Part shown: one piece after another, positions 30,992 to 39,760 of the stretch
Layout: the number at the start of each line of letters is the position of its first letter
How positions within the stretch are numbered: position 1 is the first letter of the stretch
DNA from: Siderastrea siderea
Lineage: Eukaryota; Cnidaria; Anthozoa; Scleractinia; Rhizangiidae
DNA length: 64,000 bases
Reading direction: 5' to 3'
NCBI GenBank assembly: GCA_964030785.1
Contig: OZ034975.1
Span: 21,631,142 to 21,695,141 of the forward strand
Notes under the pieces: generated by a model
What the model saw: the letters and a program-made list of their open reading frames with translations, nothing else
What the model was told of the DNA's origin: nothing
Database searches by the model: none
Position numbers and translations under genes: made by a program

Positions 30992-31698
30992 ATGAGCACA
31001 ACTTATCTTCCATATAAAATTGCACTGACTGATGGTCAGAAAAAGAAACTTCAAAAAGCTTATATTTCGAAGACAGCTGTTACCCTGAGAGTTAAACCAG
31101 GCCAAATTGGACGCGGTGACGAACTACTTCTCACTGCTACTCAAATCTCGCGACTGAAGAAAACCTCAGCGGCAGGTAAAGGAATGGAAATAAAATTAAG
31201 CCAAACTCAGATTCAAAATACTGCGCAGCGTGGTGGAAGTTTGTTTTCTGCTATGCTAGGTTTGGCACGACCTTTGATAAAGCCAACCCTTGGGGCATTG
31301 GCAAGCGCAGGTTTGAGTTTCGGCGCTGAAAAGGTGCTGAAAAAGAATTTGGAAAGGGTTTTGGGTCGAAGGAAATTGAGCTTTATAAACTTGTCCAGAA
31401 AATGACTCCTACTCAGAAAAAGGAGGCAGAACAATACCTTGTTGGTCAAGGTTTTGTACAGGGAGGTTCAGCACAATATGGTGGCTTCCTTGGTATGTTG
31501 GCGTCTATCGGAGTACCTTTAGCCCTTGCTTTAGTCCGAAAAATAATCGGAAAAGGTATGCAAACTCAACCACCACCACGCTCACGACAACAACGAGCAC
31601 CACCCCTCCCTCCACCTCCTAAAGGTAAAGGAATGCAAATTCAACCTCCACCTTTTTTCGGAACTTGGGATGATTATTATCATTTGAAAAAAAACTAA
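30992..31698 (+). pseudogene. Membrane-active capsid protein (pVI/pX-like), frameshifted in element 1
   Basis: The intact homologue in element 2 is 236 aa (52805-53515). Here a single-base loss near 31345 shifts the frame, leaving 137- and 98-codon pieces. Features are a Lys/Gln-rich N-terminus, the motif K-L-S-Q-T-Q-I-Q, and a Gly/Ala/Leu-rich amphipathic segment (A-M-L-G-L-A-R-P-L-I-K-P and A-L-A-S-A-G-L-S-F-G). A Pro/Arg-rich tail ends at K-K-N just before the stop. Such proteins are compared with adenovirus pVI/pX, which help disrupt membranes or condense DNA. The 3-prime end contains a slippery A_AAA_AAC heptamer leading into the protease frame. Confidence 0.72.
31689..31698 (+). promoter_or_regulatory. 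Putative -1 frameshift site A_AAA_AAC_TAA (element 1)
   Basis: In the zero frame of the membrane-active protein the last codons are AAA-AAA-AAC-TAA. This gives the canonical X-XXY-YYZ heptamer A-AAA-AAC in the right phase and directly before the stop. A -1 slip continues in the protease frame, which has no ATG. The same ten bases stand at the same place in element 2. I see no strong downstream hairpin by eye. Confidence 0.6.
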
Positions 31699-32140
31699 CA
31701 TTTGAAGATAAACCACTATCCAACATTGACCTGAGAAAATGGTGCAACTTTTTACGAATTCCAATAAAAGGTATTTTTAGCAGAAATGAAACAAATCCTT
31801 TGTTTCACTCTCCATGCATTATCAACTTAGATGATTTCGGAAGTTTGGGAACTCATTGGGTATGTTGTTGGCCTGCCAAAGACAAAGATACTTACGAGTA
31901 TTTCGATTCATTTGGTTTTCCGCCACCTTTGGAATGGGAAAAAGAAATGTCAATGCACGGGATGACACATTTTTCAGAAATGATAACCAAATTCAATGGG
32001 AACAAAGTGTGAGATGTGGTTACTACTGCCTTCTCTTTTTAAATGAAAGAAATAAAGGCACAAGTTTTGCCGATATTTTGAAAATGTTCTCCAACGATTT
32101 ACTTCAAAACGAGGAAATAGTGAAAAATTATTTTTCATAA
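31695..32140 (+). pseudogene. PRO: Adenain-like cysteine protease (C5/Ulp1 fold), frameshifted
   Basis: The catalytic His lies in G-T-H-W-V-C-C-W, the acidic residue in Y-F-D-S-F-G and the nucleophile in V-R-C-G-Y-Y-C. This is the order of the adenovirus maturation protease family, which cleaves capsid and core precursors. The frame has no ATG upstream of the conserved core; the first available codons follow the -1 site at 31689. A single T is missing in the TTTTT run near 31972, so here the Cys box is out of frame with the His box. The element 2 copy is open throughout. Confidence 0.85.
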
Positions 32141-32149
32141 GAATATACA

Positions 32150-33229
32150 ATGGAAGTGTACTGTGTGAAAGAAAAGCGGCACACACCCAGTGTACGGGGA
32201 AGTGAAAAAGTTGTAATCACAAAGAACAATCGAAAACTCTTAAAAACAAAATGCGCCAGTTGCGGAATAACAAAAACACGTTTTATGTCGGGAAACTAGG
32301 TGAGCCCTCCCGCACGGACGGCAGTGGTGTATTTGGTGATGTTGCTATGGCAGTTGGTGATCTTGCTATTACAAAAGGAATCCCATATCTTGAGAAAAAA
32401 AGTGTTGAAGCTGGACGATATTACGCTTCTGAAGCTATGAGAGACCCCAAACTGCAAAAGAAAGCAATAAATTACACTCTTGACAAAGCCAGCCCAGTCA
32501 TTCAAAAAGTTGGAAGTGAAATGTTAGATCAACTTTCAACTAAAGTTCGACCAAACCAACGTTACAAAACTGACAGACCTGATTTGGATGGAGCTGGGTT
32601 TGATATACATGTAGCAATTGGAAAATTTCCAAACCAAAAAAGGGTTGGACATTACCAGGGCATAATTACACAGGGCCATACAACCCTCTTAAAAAGCAGG
32701 TGAAATACGATCCAGAAACGGGTGAAATTCTGGAAATATATCAACCACCAACAGGTTCAACAGATGCGATTGCAATGCAACATGATGTTGATTATGATGT
32801 TTGTTCCAACCGTGAAAAAAAATACGGTGAAAATATCAAAAAATGCAAACACAAAGCGGATAAAAAAATGGTGAAGGCTCTTGACGCAGTTCCTTACAAA
32901 CAAAGGCAGTGGGGTCATGCGGCTGCAAGAAATGCAATCACTGCTAAACAAAAGTTAGGGTTGGGTTTGAAACAACAAAAAGGGACTGGTGTTTTGGATA
33001 AACCGTTGGAAGTAGTGAAATTTGCTGAAACTTTGACAAAAAAATGATTCCTTCCACAAAACCTGTATTCGATCGGTATTGGAAAGGTGATATTGCGAAA
33101 AATGCTTTCACAGGACCAACTGGTGTCACAAGCAAGAAATTTTGGACTCATCCAAAAAAGGGTACTGTCATGCGTTTGGTGAAAAACCCGAAAACAGGCA
33201 AATATGAAAATGTTTATGAAGAACCTTGA
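32150..33229 (+). pseudogene. Zinc-ribbon plus PLA2-like domain protein, with frameshift site and decay
   Basis: The first frame (32150-32299, 49 codons) is a small zinc-ribbon-like module with C-A-S-C-G-I-T-K-T-R-F, ending at a TAG directly after G_GGA_AAC. The -1 frame continues (to 32703) with an Ala-rich helical region. A one-base loss near 32632 shifts it into 32700-33047. That frame carries a Tyr-Thr-Gly-Pro-Tyr-Asn-Pro-Leu calcium-loop-like segment just upstream and the catalytic-type H-D-V-D-Y-D near 32781. Another one-base loss near 33045 separates the last 60 residues. A viral PLA2-like domain, as in parvoviruses and adintoviruses, would help endosome escape; this is family knowledge, not shown here. 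Confidence 0.7.
32290..32322 (+). promoter_or_regulatory. Putative -1 frameshift site G_GGA_AAC_TAG with hairpin (element 1)
   Basis: The heptamer GGGAAAC (32290-32296) is in the X-XXY-YYZ phase and is followed at once by TAG. After a 7-nt spacer, GCCCTCC (32304-32310) can pair with GGACGGC (32316-32322) across a CGCAC loop with a single C-C mismatch. In element 2 the same hairpin is perfect. Slippage by -1 enters exactly the frame of the downstream conserved region. Confidence 0.65.
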
Positions 33230-33780
33230 TTGTTTGACCACCATTTATCAAACTCCTGTTTTGAGCGCCGCCTGCTTGCTAAGGTTTTAGGAAGGTGATG
33301 AGAAATGGATTCCATAATTTCTTTTTTGTTGGGCCAGCATTCAGAAGGTACTATTTCAAAATAATTATACAGAAAACAGGGGTAGTTCACTGACTTGCCA
33401 GGTATCCCCTTAAATTGAGCAATATCGTTACCAAGAAAATTGAACTCGCTGGAAGAAAACATTTTGTCAATGTTCCATTTTCGAAAAACATTTTTTAAAT
33501 GAAATTTAGTCATAGGGTTCCCAATGAAAAAAATTTTTCCCTGATTTTCTTCTTGTAACTGTTCATCATCATAATCATATTCAAACACTCTACCACATTT
33601 TGGACATTCACGACAGAACTCATTCACCACAGAAAATAATTGCTCCTCGCATGAAGGACAACGATTAATTTTTTTTGTTGGCAGGCATAAGTATAATTCA
33701 TTTCTTTTTTGCAAAAATTCTTGCAATATTTTTTTTGTCGAAATTTTCTCATTTTGCAAACAACCAAACGGGTCGTCCAT
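33214..33780 (-). CDS. Zinc-ribbon protein (188 aa), possible transcription-factor-like
   Basis: The N-terminal third contains C-P-S-C-E-E and then C-R-E-C-P-K-C-G-R-V-F-E, a classic four-Cys zinc ribbon as in TFIIB-, TFIIS- and VLTF3-like proteins. The remainder is helical and basic with P-S-E-C-W-P-N-K-K-E near residue 150 and a C-terminal R-R-R-S-K-Q-E-F-D-K-W-W. It is divergent from the integrase (21-bp spacer) and ends tail-to-tail over the last codons of the PLA2 gene. A late-transcription role would suit a virus, but only the zinc ribbon is supported. Confidence 0.75.
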   Translation of the reverse strand: MDDPFGCLQNEKISTKKILQEFLQKRNELYLCLPTKKINRCPSCEEQLFSVVNEFCRECPKCGRVFEYDYDDEQLQEENQGKIFFIGNPMTKFHLKNVFRKWNIDKMFSSSEFNFLGNDIAQFKGIPGKSVNYPCFLYNYFEIVPSECWPNKKEIMESISHHLPKTLASRRRSKQEFDKWWSNNQGSS

Positions 33781-33801
33781 TTTTATTGTGTATGGTATAC
33801 A
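33781..33801. promoter_or_regulatory. Divergent 21-bp promoter between zinc-ribbon and integrase genes
   Basis: Only 21 bp separate the two start codons. The spacer contains GTGTATGGTATACA, with the palindrome GTATAC just before the integrase ATG. The same motif is retained in element 2 (55584-55606). Confidence 0.5.
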
Positions 33802-34809
33802 ATGAGCACGCGCATTTTCAATAGGTTGTCAAAAATTTATTACAGCCCGCAAGGGTATTGGAAAGGGTTTGCAGCAATTAAGAAATTAGCCCAGGCAGCG
33901 AAAGTCTCGGAAGATGTGGCTCAAAACTGGTTGATGAAGCAAGCTCTTTGGCAGGTTTATTTACCAGCCCCACGTTACATTCCAAGACCGAAATTTGATG
34001 TTCCTGTTCCAAACAAAGTTCACCAAGCCGATCTTCTGTATCTCCCACACGATCGCCCACCACGCTCCCGTAAAACTTTTAAATATGCTCTCACAGTGGT
34101 AGATGTGGCCTCTCGATACAAAGAGGCTGAGCCGTTGACCACAAAAGAGGCTAAAGAAGTTGCAGCTGCTTTGGAGCGGATTTATAGTCGTGGTCCTTTA
34201 AAGTGGCCGAAACTGCTTCAAGTCGATCCTGGTCGTGAGTTTATGGGCGCTGTGAATCAACTGCTTTCGAAACATAATGTCGAGGTTAGACGCGGCCGTG
34301 TGGATATTCACCGTGATCAAGCTATCGTTGAAAGATTCAACCGCACCCTGGCTGAAAGACTGTTTGGACACCAATATGGGGTTGAAATGCGCCTCCCAGA
34401 CGACAAAAGATCGACTGAATGGGTGGCCCGACTGCCTGCTGTTATTTCAGCTTTGAATAAAGAAGTCACTCGACTGACCGGTCAAAAACCTGTTGAGGCG
34501 ATCAAAGAGAAAACTGTTCCATCCAAATCCTCGACACCTTATTTGAGACCTGTTGGTGTAAACGAAAAAAAGCTCCCTTCCGGTTTAAGTGTTCGCTATC
34601 TCTATCAACCTGGTGAACTTGAAGGTGGTCGGCGAAGAGCAACTGACCCAATCTGGTCTTTGAATGTTTACGAGATTGAAAAGATTATGATAAAACCAGA
34701 CGCACCGGTTATCTACTATTTGTTCGACGGACCAAAACGCTGGTTTGTCCGCGAAGAGCTTTTGGTTGTCCCTCCAGATACACAACTACCGCTGGCAATT
34801 AAACAATGA
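33802..34809 (+). CDS. INT: Retroviral-type integrase (RVE), 335 aa
   Basis: Starts at the ATG at 33802, preceded by GTATACA. An N-terminal helical region of about 80 residues precedes the catalytic core. The acid triad is Asp in H-Q-A-D-L-L-Y-L, Asp in L-Q-V-D-P-G-R-E-F and Glu in Q-A-I-V-E-R-F-N-R, with 34 residues between the second and third. A C-terminal SH3/chromo-like module follows (S-L-N-V-Y-E-I-E-K-I through K-R-W-F-V-R-E-E-L). It inserts the element with 5-bp staggered cuts, judged from both duplications. It ends tail-to-tail with the polymerase gene. Open in both elements; the core is about 98 percent identical. Confidence 0.95.
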   Translation: MSTRIFNRLSKIYYSPQGYWKGFAAIKKLAQAAKVSEDVAQNWLMKQALWQVYLPAPRYIPRPKFDVPVPNKVHQADLLYLPHDRPPRSRKTFKYALTVVDVASRYKEAEPLTTKEAKEVAAALERIYSRGPLKWPKLLQVDPGREFMGAVNQLLSKHNVEVRRGRVDIHRDQAIVERFNRTLAERLFGHQYGVEMRLPDDKRSTEWVARLPAVISALNKEVTRLTGQKPVEAIKEKTVPSKSSTPYLRPVGVNEKKLPSGLSVRYLYQPGELEGGRRRATDPIWSLNVYEIEKIMIKPDAPVIYYLFDGPKRWFVREELLVVPPDTQLPLAIKQ

Positions 34810-37800
34810 AACTCAATAGGTTCTGTGTGAATACCGTCTTCCAATACCCAGCGTTTGTCGTAGTAAGCGCTCAACCCCAGCTTCTGCTGTTCATAAGTGA
34901 CCATCTGCCCGTCCCACATCCTGAAACCTCTATTAGTTGCTATGTCCTTGCTGCCTTCCAAAGCTTTCTTGAAACGCTGCCACCTGATCTCGTTTTGCTT
35001 CTTCGACACCCCTTTTATGCTGAACTTATTTTTTTTGCCCTCAGATTCGTCGACGAAATAACATTTTGAGCAAAGTGCAATCATTCTGCTGCCTTCACAC
35101 TCGAGTTTAAAGAGCCCAGGGGTCCGACTGCTCCACTTGTCCCAAGCTAACCACTCTTGCTTTTTTACCTCAAATTCTGTTTGCAGCTCTGGTTTAACGA
35201 TGTCTTCCAACTTTTCTGCGCTGATTGCCATGTAATTGCTGTCTGTGTCCATCTGAATCAATTCGAAATCTCTTCTGTCAAAATATTTGTCAAGAAAGTC
35301 ATAATAGAATTCAAGCATTCGAAGTTTAGCCAGTTGATATACAGCTATTCCTACCTGAAATGGTCTTCTGATTGTGATCCGGGGTTTTCGGCTTTCCAGC
35401 TCATACGCCTGCCCGATCTCGTCAAGATCACTAAAATATGCACTTCGCAAGGCTCTGTCGACTACCTTTTCGTCTTTAGTGTAAATGATGTTTGTTTGCC
35501 GCTCCAAGGCTTCGATGAGCTTCCCGTACCCGCTATTTCCTAACAGTTTAAACACCTCAGCCAACAGAGCCTTGCTTTTTTCTTTATCTCCAGTTCTACG
35601 AGCTTCAGTAACTTGCTCCACGAACCAAGTAAATATTTTTGTTGATTGGTTATCAATAGTCCGATAAACATTTGTGATCCATGCTCAAGATACCATCTAA
35701 GTAGAGGAGCGTATAATATGTTCTTTGCAGACAATGCTCCCACTAACTTCTTTCCGTCTCCGCGGTTCCGCTTCGTGTGTTTTAGGTAGTCAAGCATATG
35801 TTGCGGCACAGCTTCAACAGGGACCTCTTTGTTGTAGAAGAACGGGCACATTTCCTCAAACTTTGGGTGTAAGTGCTCAGGGATCTCTATATCAACTTCT
35901 GCAAATCCAAACCATTTTTCTTCTTTGAGCCTTTGTGTTAGCATGAGAGCGGCGGCTTCGTTATTGTAATGCACGACCCTTCCGTTTGCACAAGGCATGT
36001 CTCTAAGCATGGTTGATAAATACAAAGCGTTGGCGTCGTAACCCACTATATTTTTGCAAAGACGGGGTTCCGCTATTCGATGAGACTTTATCTTCGTGAC
36101 TCCAACTTCATGGTATCTTGTGAAAACAAGGCTCGGTCCTCCGACAACAGCTTCTTTCAACATCTCATACGCTTCTTTGCACGGGCTGTAAAGATCCGCG
36201 CCCCTCTCAACACATCCGCGGAGTAAGTAATGTAAACTAAAACCTGGGAAACTTACAGCATCTTTCAAAATATCGATTCCTTTATCAGTGTAGAAAGCAC
36301 GCATCTTTTCCAGAGCCTCGAGGCCAGGAGCTACATCGAGATTATTGTAGTAATGCAGCCAGTCTGCGAAGGTACACATCCCCTTTTCTTTGAACAGACG
36401 CTGGCACCCATCCCATTCATCCCGCGTGAGAACATAACCACCCTTCAGCTTCGAATACCAATCCTCATATTTCGGAAGCCCGCGAAAATCAAGTTTTTCA
36501 GGTGTGTCAAACCATTCATACGGAAACCACGATTTTACAGTTTCGCATTCGTAGGCTTTCATCCATTTCTCATATCTTGTGCCCGGACCTAAGTAGTTTA
36601 TGATGTCGAGAAAGCGAAAGTTTTTAGTCAAAATGAATATAATTTTGTTTCCATTTTTTGCAACTCTTACTTTACCAGTTGTATCAGATAAACGTTCCGC
36701 GAAATGTTCTCTGATAAGATTTAAATCATATCCCCCGGAGTTAAACCCAAGAACTGGCACCTGATTACACCATTCTTCTATATTGAGGCGCTGTGCTTTT
36801 GTAAGCATATTCATATCTTCAGGTATGAACGCTGCTCTTACTTGGTCCCGAATGTTTTTCCCACGCCTCTCAAGTTCTTCCATAAACTTGCGAACAAGCT
36901 CCGCAGGGTCTCTTTCACAGATATGGGTAGGTTCTCTGTCTAAAGTGTCGCCAATGCTAACAGAGATTGGTACGTGTGTATTTTCGATAGTTAGCATTCC
37001 TGTTGGTTCTTTCCTCTGATTTTTATCTCCGTATGCTTCAAAGTCGTACAATATCGCGTGTGGATAACTTTGTATTTGAGTGTGTGGTGACTTAATATTT
37101 ATTTCTCCTACTTCACAAGACCATGCCTCGATTACATGGTAGCCAGCAGCTCGAAGCTTTTGTGTACGTTCAACAGTTGCTTTAAATCTATCTTCTCGTG
37201 TTTGATCATGATGAGTAATAATTCTATTTCGATCATAAGGATAACGTTTTCGACATCCATGCCAGTGACATCCGTGATATTGAAAAACAGTCTTCGTTTC
37301 ATGGTTATAACCGTCTACAGGAGCGCGCTCAACCCATCTTTCACCTCCATGCCCGCAAGCAGCGTGGTGAATGTGAATTTTACGAAGTGCTGCTTCTTGT
37401 TCAAGCCAGCGAAGAGATTGCGGAGAAGATGAATGTTTTGGATAAAAGGCTTTCTCAAAAGCAGTCTGTGGTGCTTCAACTTTTTCGGTCGGACATTCAA
37501 TCACCGTTTTCCCTTGTGAACATGTTTGGATATGCCGTTGAAGATTGCAAGCTTTAGTAAATCTTGAACGGCAATGAACACATGCATAAGTTTTTGCAAG
37601 CTTCGTAATATCTTTTATAACGAAAGCATGCCCTTCGTAAATTCCAATTGTCAAAATATTTGTTAACTTAGCTGGTGGTTTCCTTCTAAAATGCCATACC
37701 ACTTCACCATCCTCCATACGTTCAGGCTCATAGACACGGATACCCAACCAATGTTTGAAAATTTGTTTTTTATTAAGATGTTTTTCAACCTCATCAAGTT

Positions 37801-38710
37801 CATCTAAAGATGTTTTTCGGCAATCTTGTGGGGTAGCTGTGAGACTGAAAAAACTCTTTGCAAGCTCCCGTGCTGCCGTTGTACTTCGATCTGGTCTTGA
37901 ACCTCGGTGTACCGCAATACATCGCCAAAGACATAAATTATCCTTGTAAGTGTCTAAAGTCAGCATATAACGATTATGCGCAAGGTTACGCAGCCAATCT
38001 GGTAATGGAAGGGATCCTGTACCTAAAAGTGGGTGACGGTCAAGAACGACCTTTACATCAACATTAAATTGGTTTTCAAACACCCATTTTGTGTCCGGTC
38101 TATTTATGTTGTCAGGGTCCAGACGTACTTTTTCCCGCTTACTGAACCATTTCTCCGCATCAGAAAAACGTTCAAACCAAGGCGAACCTTTGTTAGTGTA
38201 CATCACCATTGACGAATCGTCTTCAATGTTGTGTAGCTGATATGAAAAAATATGTCTAGCATAAAAAGATGTATGAATTTTATCTCGTATTTTTGTCATA
38301 AAATCGGATGTTAAATCTCTTTCAAGGTCTCGAATGAAGCGCCATCGAATGAAAAGTCGCCCTCTTACCTCTTCTCCCTCATATTCAGTATTATCATATA
38401 AATCAAGAATCTCATTCTGATAGTTTGTAACATTTCGGATATTTTCTCGAGAAATTGGATCAAACTTCCTCAAAATTTCTTGTGTTTTTTTCCCCCTTCT
38501 ACGAGGAGGAGCAATCGGTTGAAATTTTTTAGGAAGTAAAGGTTTATCTAAACTCTTCTCCACTTTCTCAGAAATAGGTTCATCCAATATGTTCTGAATA
38601 GTTTTTCGAACAGCAGGAGCGTCCTCTGCAAGTAATTGCTCTAAAGCTTGTAACGTTGCTGGATCAAGTTCTTTCAAAAGTTCTTCAATGTTTATGTTAA
38701 GTACAGACAT
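34716..38710 (-). pseudogene. POLB: Protein-primed DNA polymerase B, one frameshift
   Basis: About 1,300 residues from the ATG at 38710. Order of domains: C2H2-like finger (V-H-C-R-S-R-F...H-I-Q-T-C) near 373-395; endonuclease-like region with V-D-G-Y-N-H-E-T-K and C-H-W-H-G-C near 455-490; Exo I (Y-D-F-E) near 553; Exo II (G-F-N-S-G-G-Y-D-L-N) near 655. Exo III (Y-N-N-L-D) lies near 788, motif A (Y-D-A-N-A-L-Y) near 890, motif B (G-N-S-G-Y-G) near 1055 and motif C (D-T-D-S) near 1155. A 7-bp deletion near 35677, relative to element 2, shifts the frame between motifs A and B. The natural stop is also altered, so the frame runs on under the integrase end. It replicates the linear element using a protein primer. 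Confidence 0.92.
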
Positions 38711-38820
38711 TGCAACTTGGGTATAACAAAGATATGTAATTCTTTAATTGAAAAATAATTTTTTTGTGTGTGTGATTCTATAATTGAAAAAAGTTTAAAA
38801 ATAATATAAAATGTTTCATT

Positions 38821-39087
38821 TCATTTTTCTTTAATAACAATATTGATTGGTGATCGAATGTTAAGATCTGATCCCAATGCAATTTTCGTTATTACAGTCA
38901 CAGATAAGATAAACAATCCTGAATAAAAGAGATATTGAAGCATCAGATGAGTGTTTGCTTCAATAAATACTAAAACTGTGCAAAAGTTAGTAATAAATGT
39001 TGGGCCATAAATATAACAGCTCAATAGTCCAAAAGCAGACCAAATAAACAGATCTATAGTGAAGAGACTAAGACGACAACTTGCCAT
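38821..39087 (-). CDS. Small two-TM membrane protein (88 aa)
   Basis: Begins M-A-S-C-R-L-S and has two to three hydrophobic stretches: L-F-I-W-S-A-F-G-L-L-S-C-Y-I-Y, F-C-T-V-L-V-F-I, and Y-S-G-L-F-I-L-S-V-T-V-I. The last gene before the right terminal repeat, it is conserved in element 2 (84 aa, 61108-61362) with few changes. Role unknown; it could act in host membranes during entry or exit. Confidence 0.7.
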   Translation of the reverse strand: MASCRLSLFTIDLFIWSAFGLLSCYIYGPTFITNFCTVLVFIEANTHLMLQYLFYSGLFILSVTVITKIALGSDLNIRSPINIVIKEK

Positions 39088-39182
39088 TGTGTTATTTTCA
39101 ATATATGTAATTCTTCAAATGTTTGTAAATTATCTCACGTTTTTCTTCTTTTTTTATGCTGGGTGGTTTATTTCGGTTAATA

Positions 39183-39364
39183 AGTAGTATATAGAGAGTC
39201 AGACAAATACTACCTGACTCTCAGCGGTTTATTTTCTAATTTTAAAGCTCCCACATAATAAACAAGCGAGCAAAGGGAGCTTGTTTATTATGGTGGGGGG
39301 TTTAAAATTAGAAAATAAACCGCTGAGAATCAGGTGGTATTTGTCTGACTCTCTATATACTACT
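39183..39364. repeat. Right terminal repeat of element 1, palindromic
   Basis: Inverted copy of 22831-23012 and again internally palindromic. The mismatches between the two arms of the palindrome are preserved between left and right ends, so left and right were homogenised as whole units. TAATC follows at 39365. Confidence 0.93.
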
Positions 39365-39760
39365 TAATCTGAACTCGTGCAGCTTGTAACGGATGTCTTC
39401 CGGCCGTGTCCACGCCAAAGCCCAAAAGCCCAGCGCACGGGAAGATCGCCGATGGCAGAATAATTTTCGAATTTTCGAAAAATACCGTGCGATCACCGTG
39501 GAGGCTGAATAGGATGTGGAAATTATGGGGCCTTATGAATAGGGTGTTTTTATGGCGATTCTCTGCATTGTTTTGTGGGCCTCGCTTCCCCCGCCTCCCT
39601 TCGTTTTATGTGGAGAAACAACACCGCGAACAACACCGAACCATAAACTCGCCTAAACCGGCCACGAAGTGCCCAAATTACACACAAGACACAAAAACAA
39701 TCCCATGTCGAGTTAAGTGAAGTTTATTTCCACATTCAAAGGTCATGTTTCGCAACTCGC
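39365..39760. mobile_element. Right arm of the host foldback element split by element 1
   Basis: The first five bases are the duplicated TAATC. From there to about 39760 the sequence is an imperfect inverted copy of the left arm (about 22725 back to 21595), for example CTCGTGCAGCTTGTAACGG against its complement near 22705. This arm lacks the TTAA MITE present in the left arm and shows its empty site at 39713. Confidence 0.75.

Larger units (their letters stand above)
22831..39364 (+). mobile_element. Maverick/Polinton element 1 (16,534 bp)
   Basis: A complete Polinton-type element. It has long terminal inverted repeats starting AGTAGTATATAG, a 5-bp TAATC duplication, protein-primed DNA polymerase B, RVE integrase, FtsK/HerA-type packaging ATPase, adenain-like protease and jelly-roll capsid proteins. 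This capsid and maturation set is that of a virus, so the element is best seen as an endogenous virus-like transposon. Compared with element 2 it has frameshifts in the fibre, membrane-active capsid protein, protease, PLA2 and polymerase genes and a deletion in the membrane-protein gene. ATPase, minor capsid, basic protein, major capsid, zinc-ribbon and integrase genes are open. Confidence 0.95.

Noticed and set aside
32595..32660. A third programmed frameshift in the PLA2 gene
   Set aside because: The frame change there differs between the two elements and has no in-phase slippery heptamer; it is ordinary decay.
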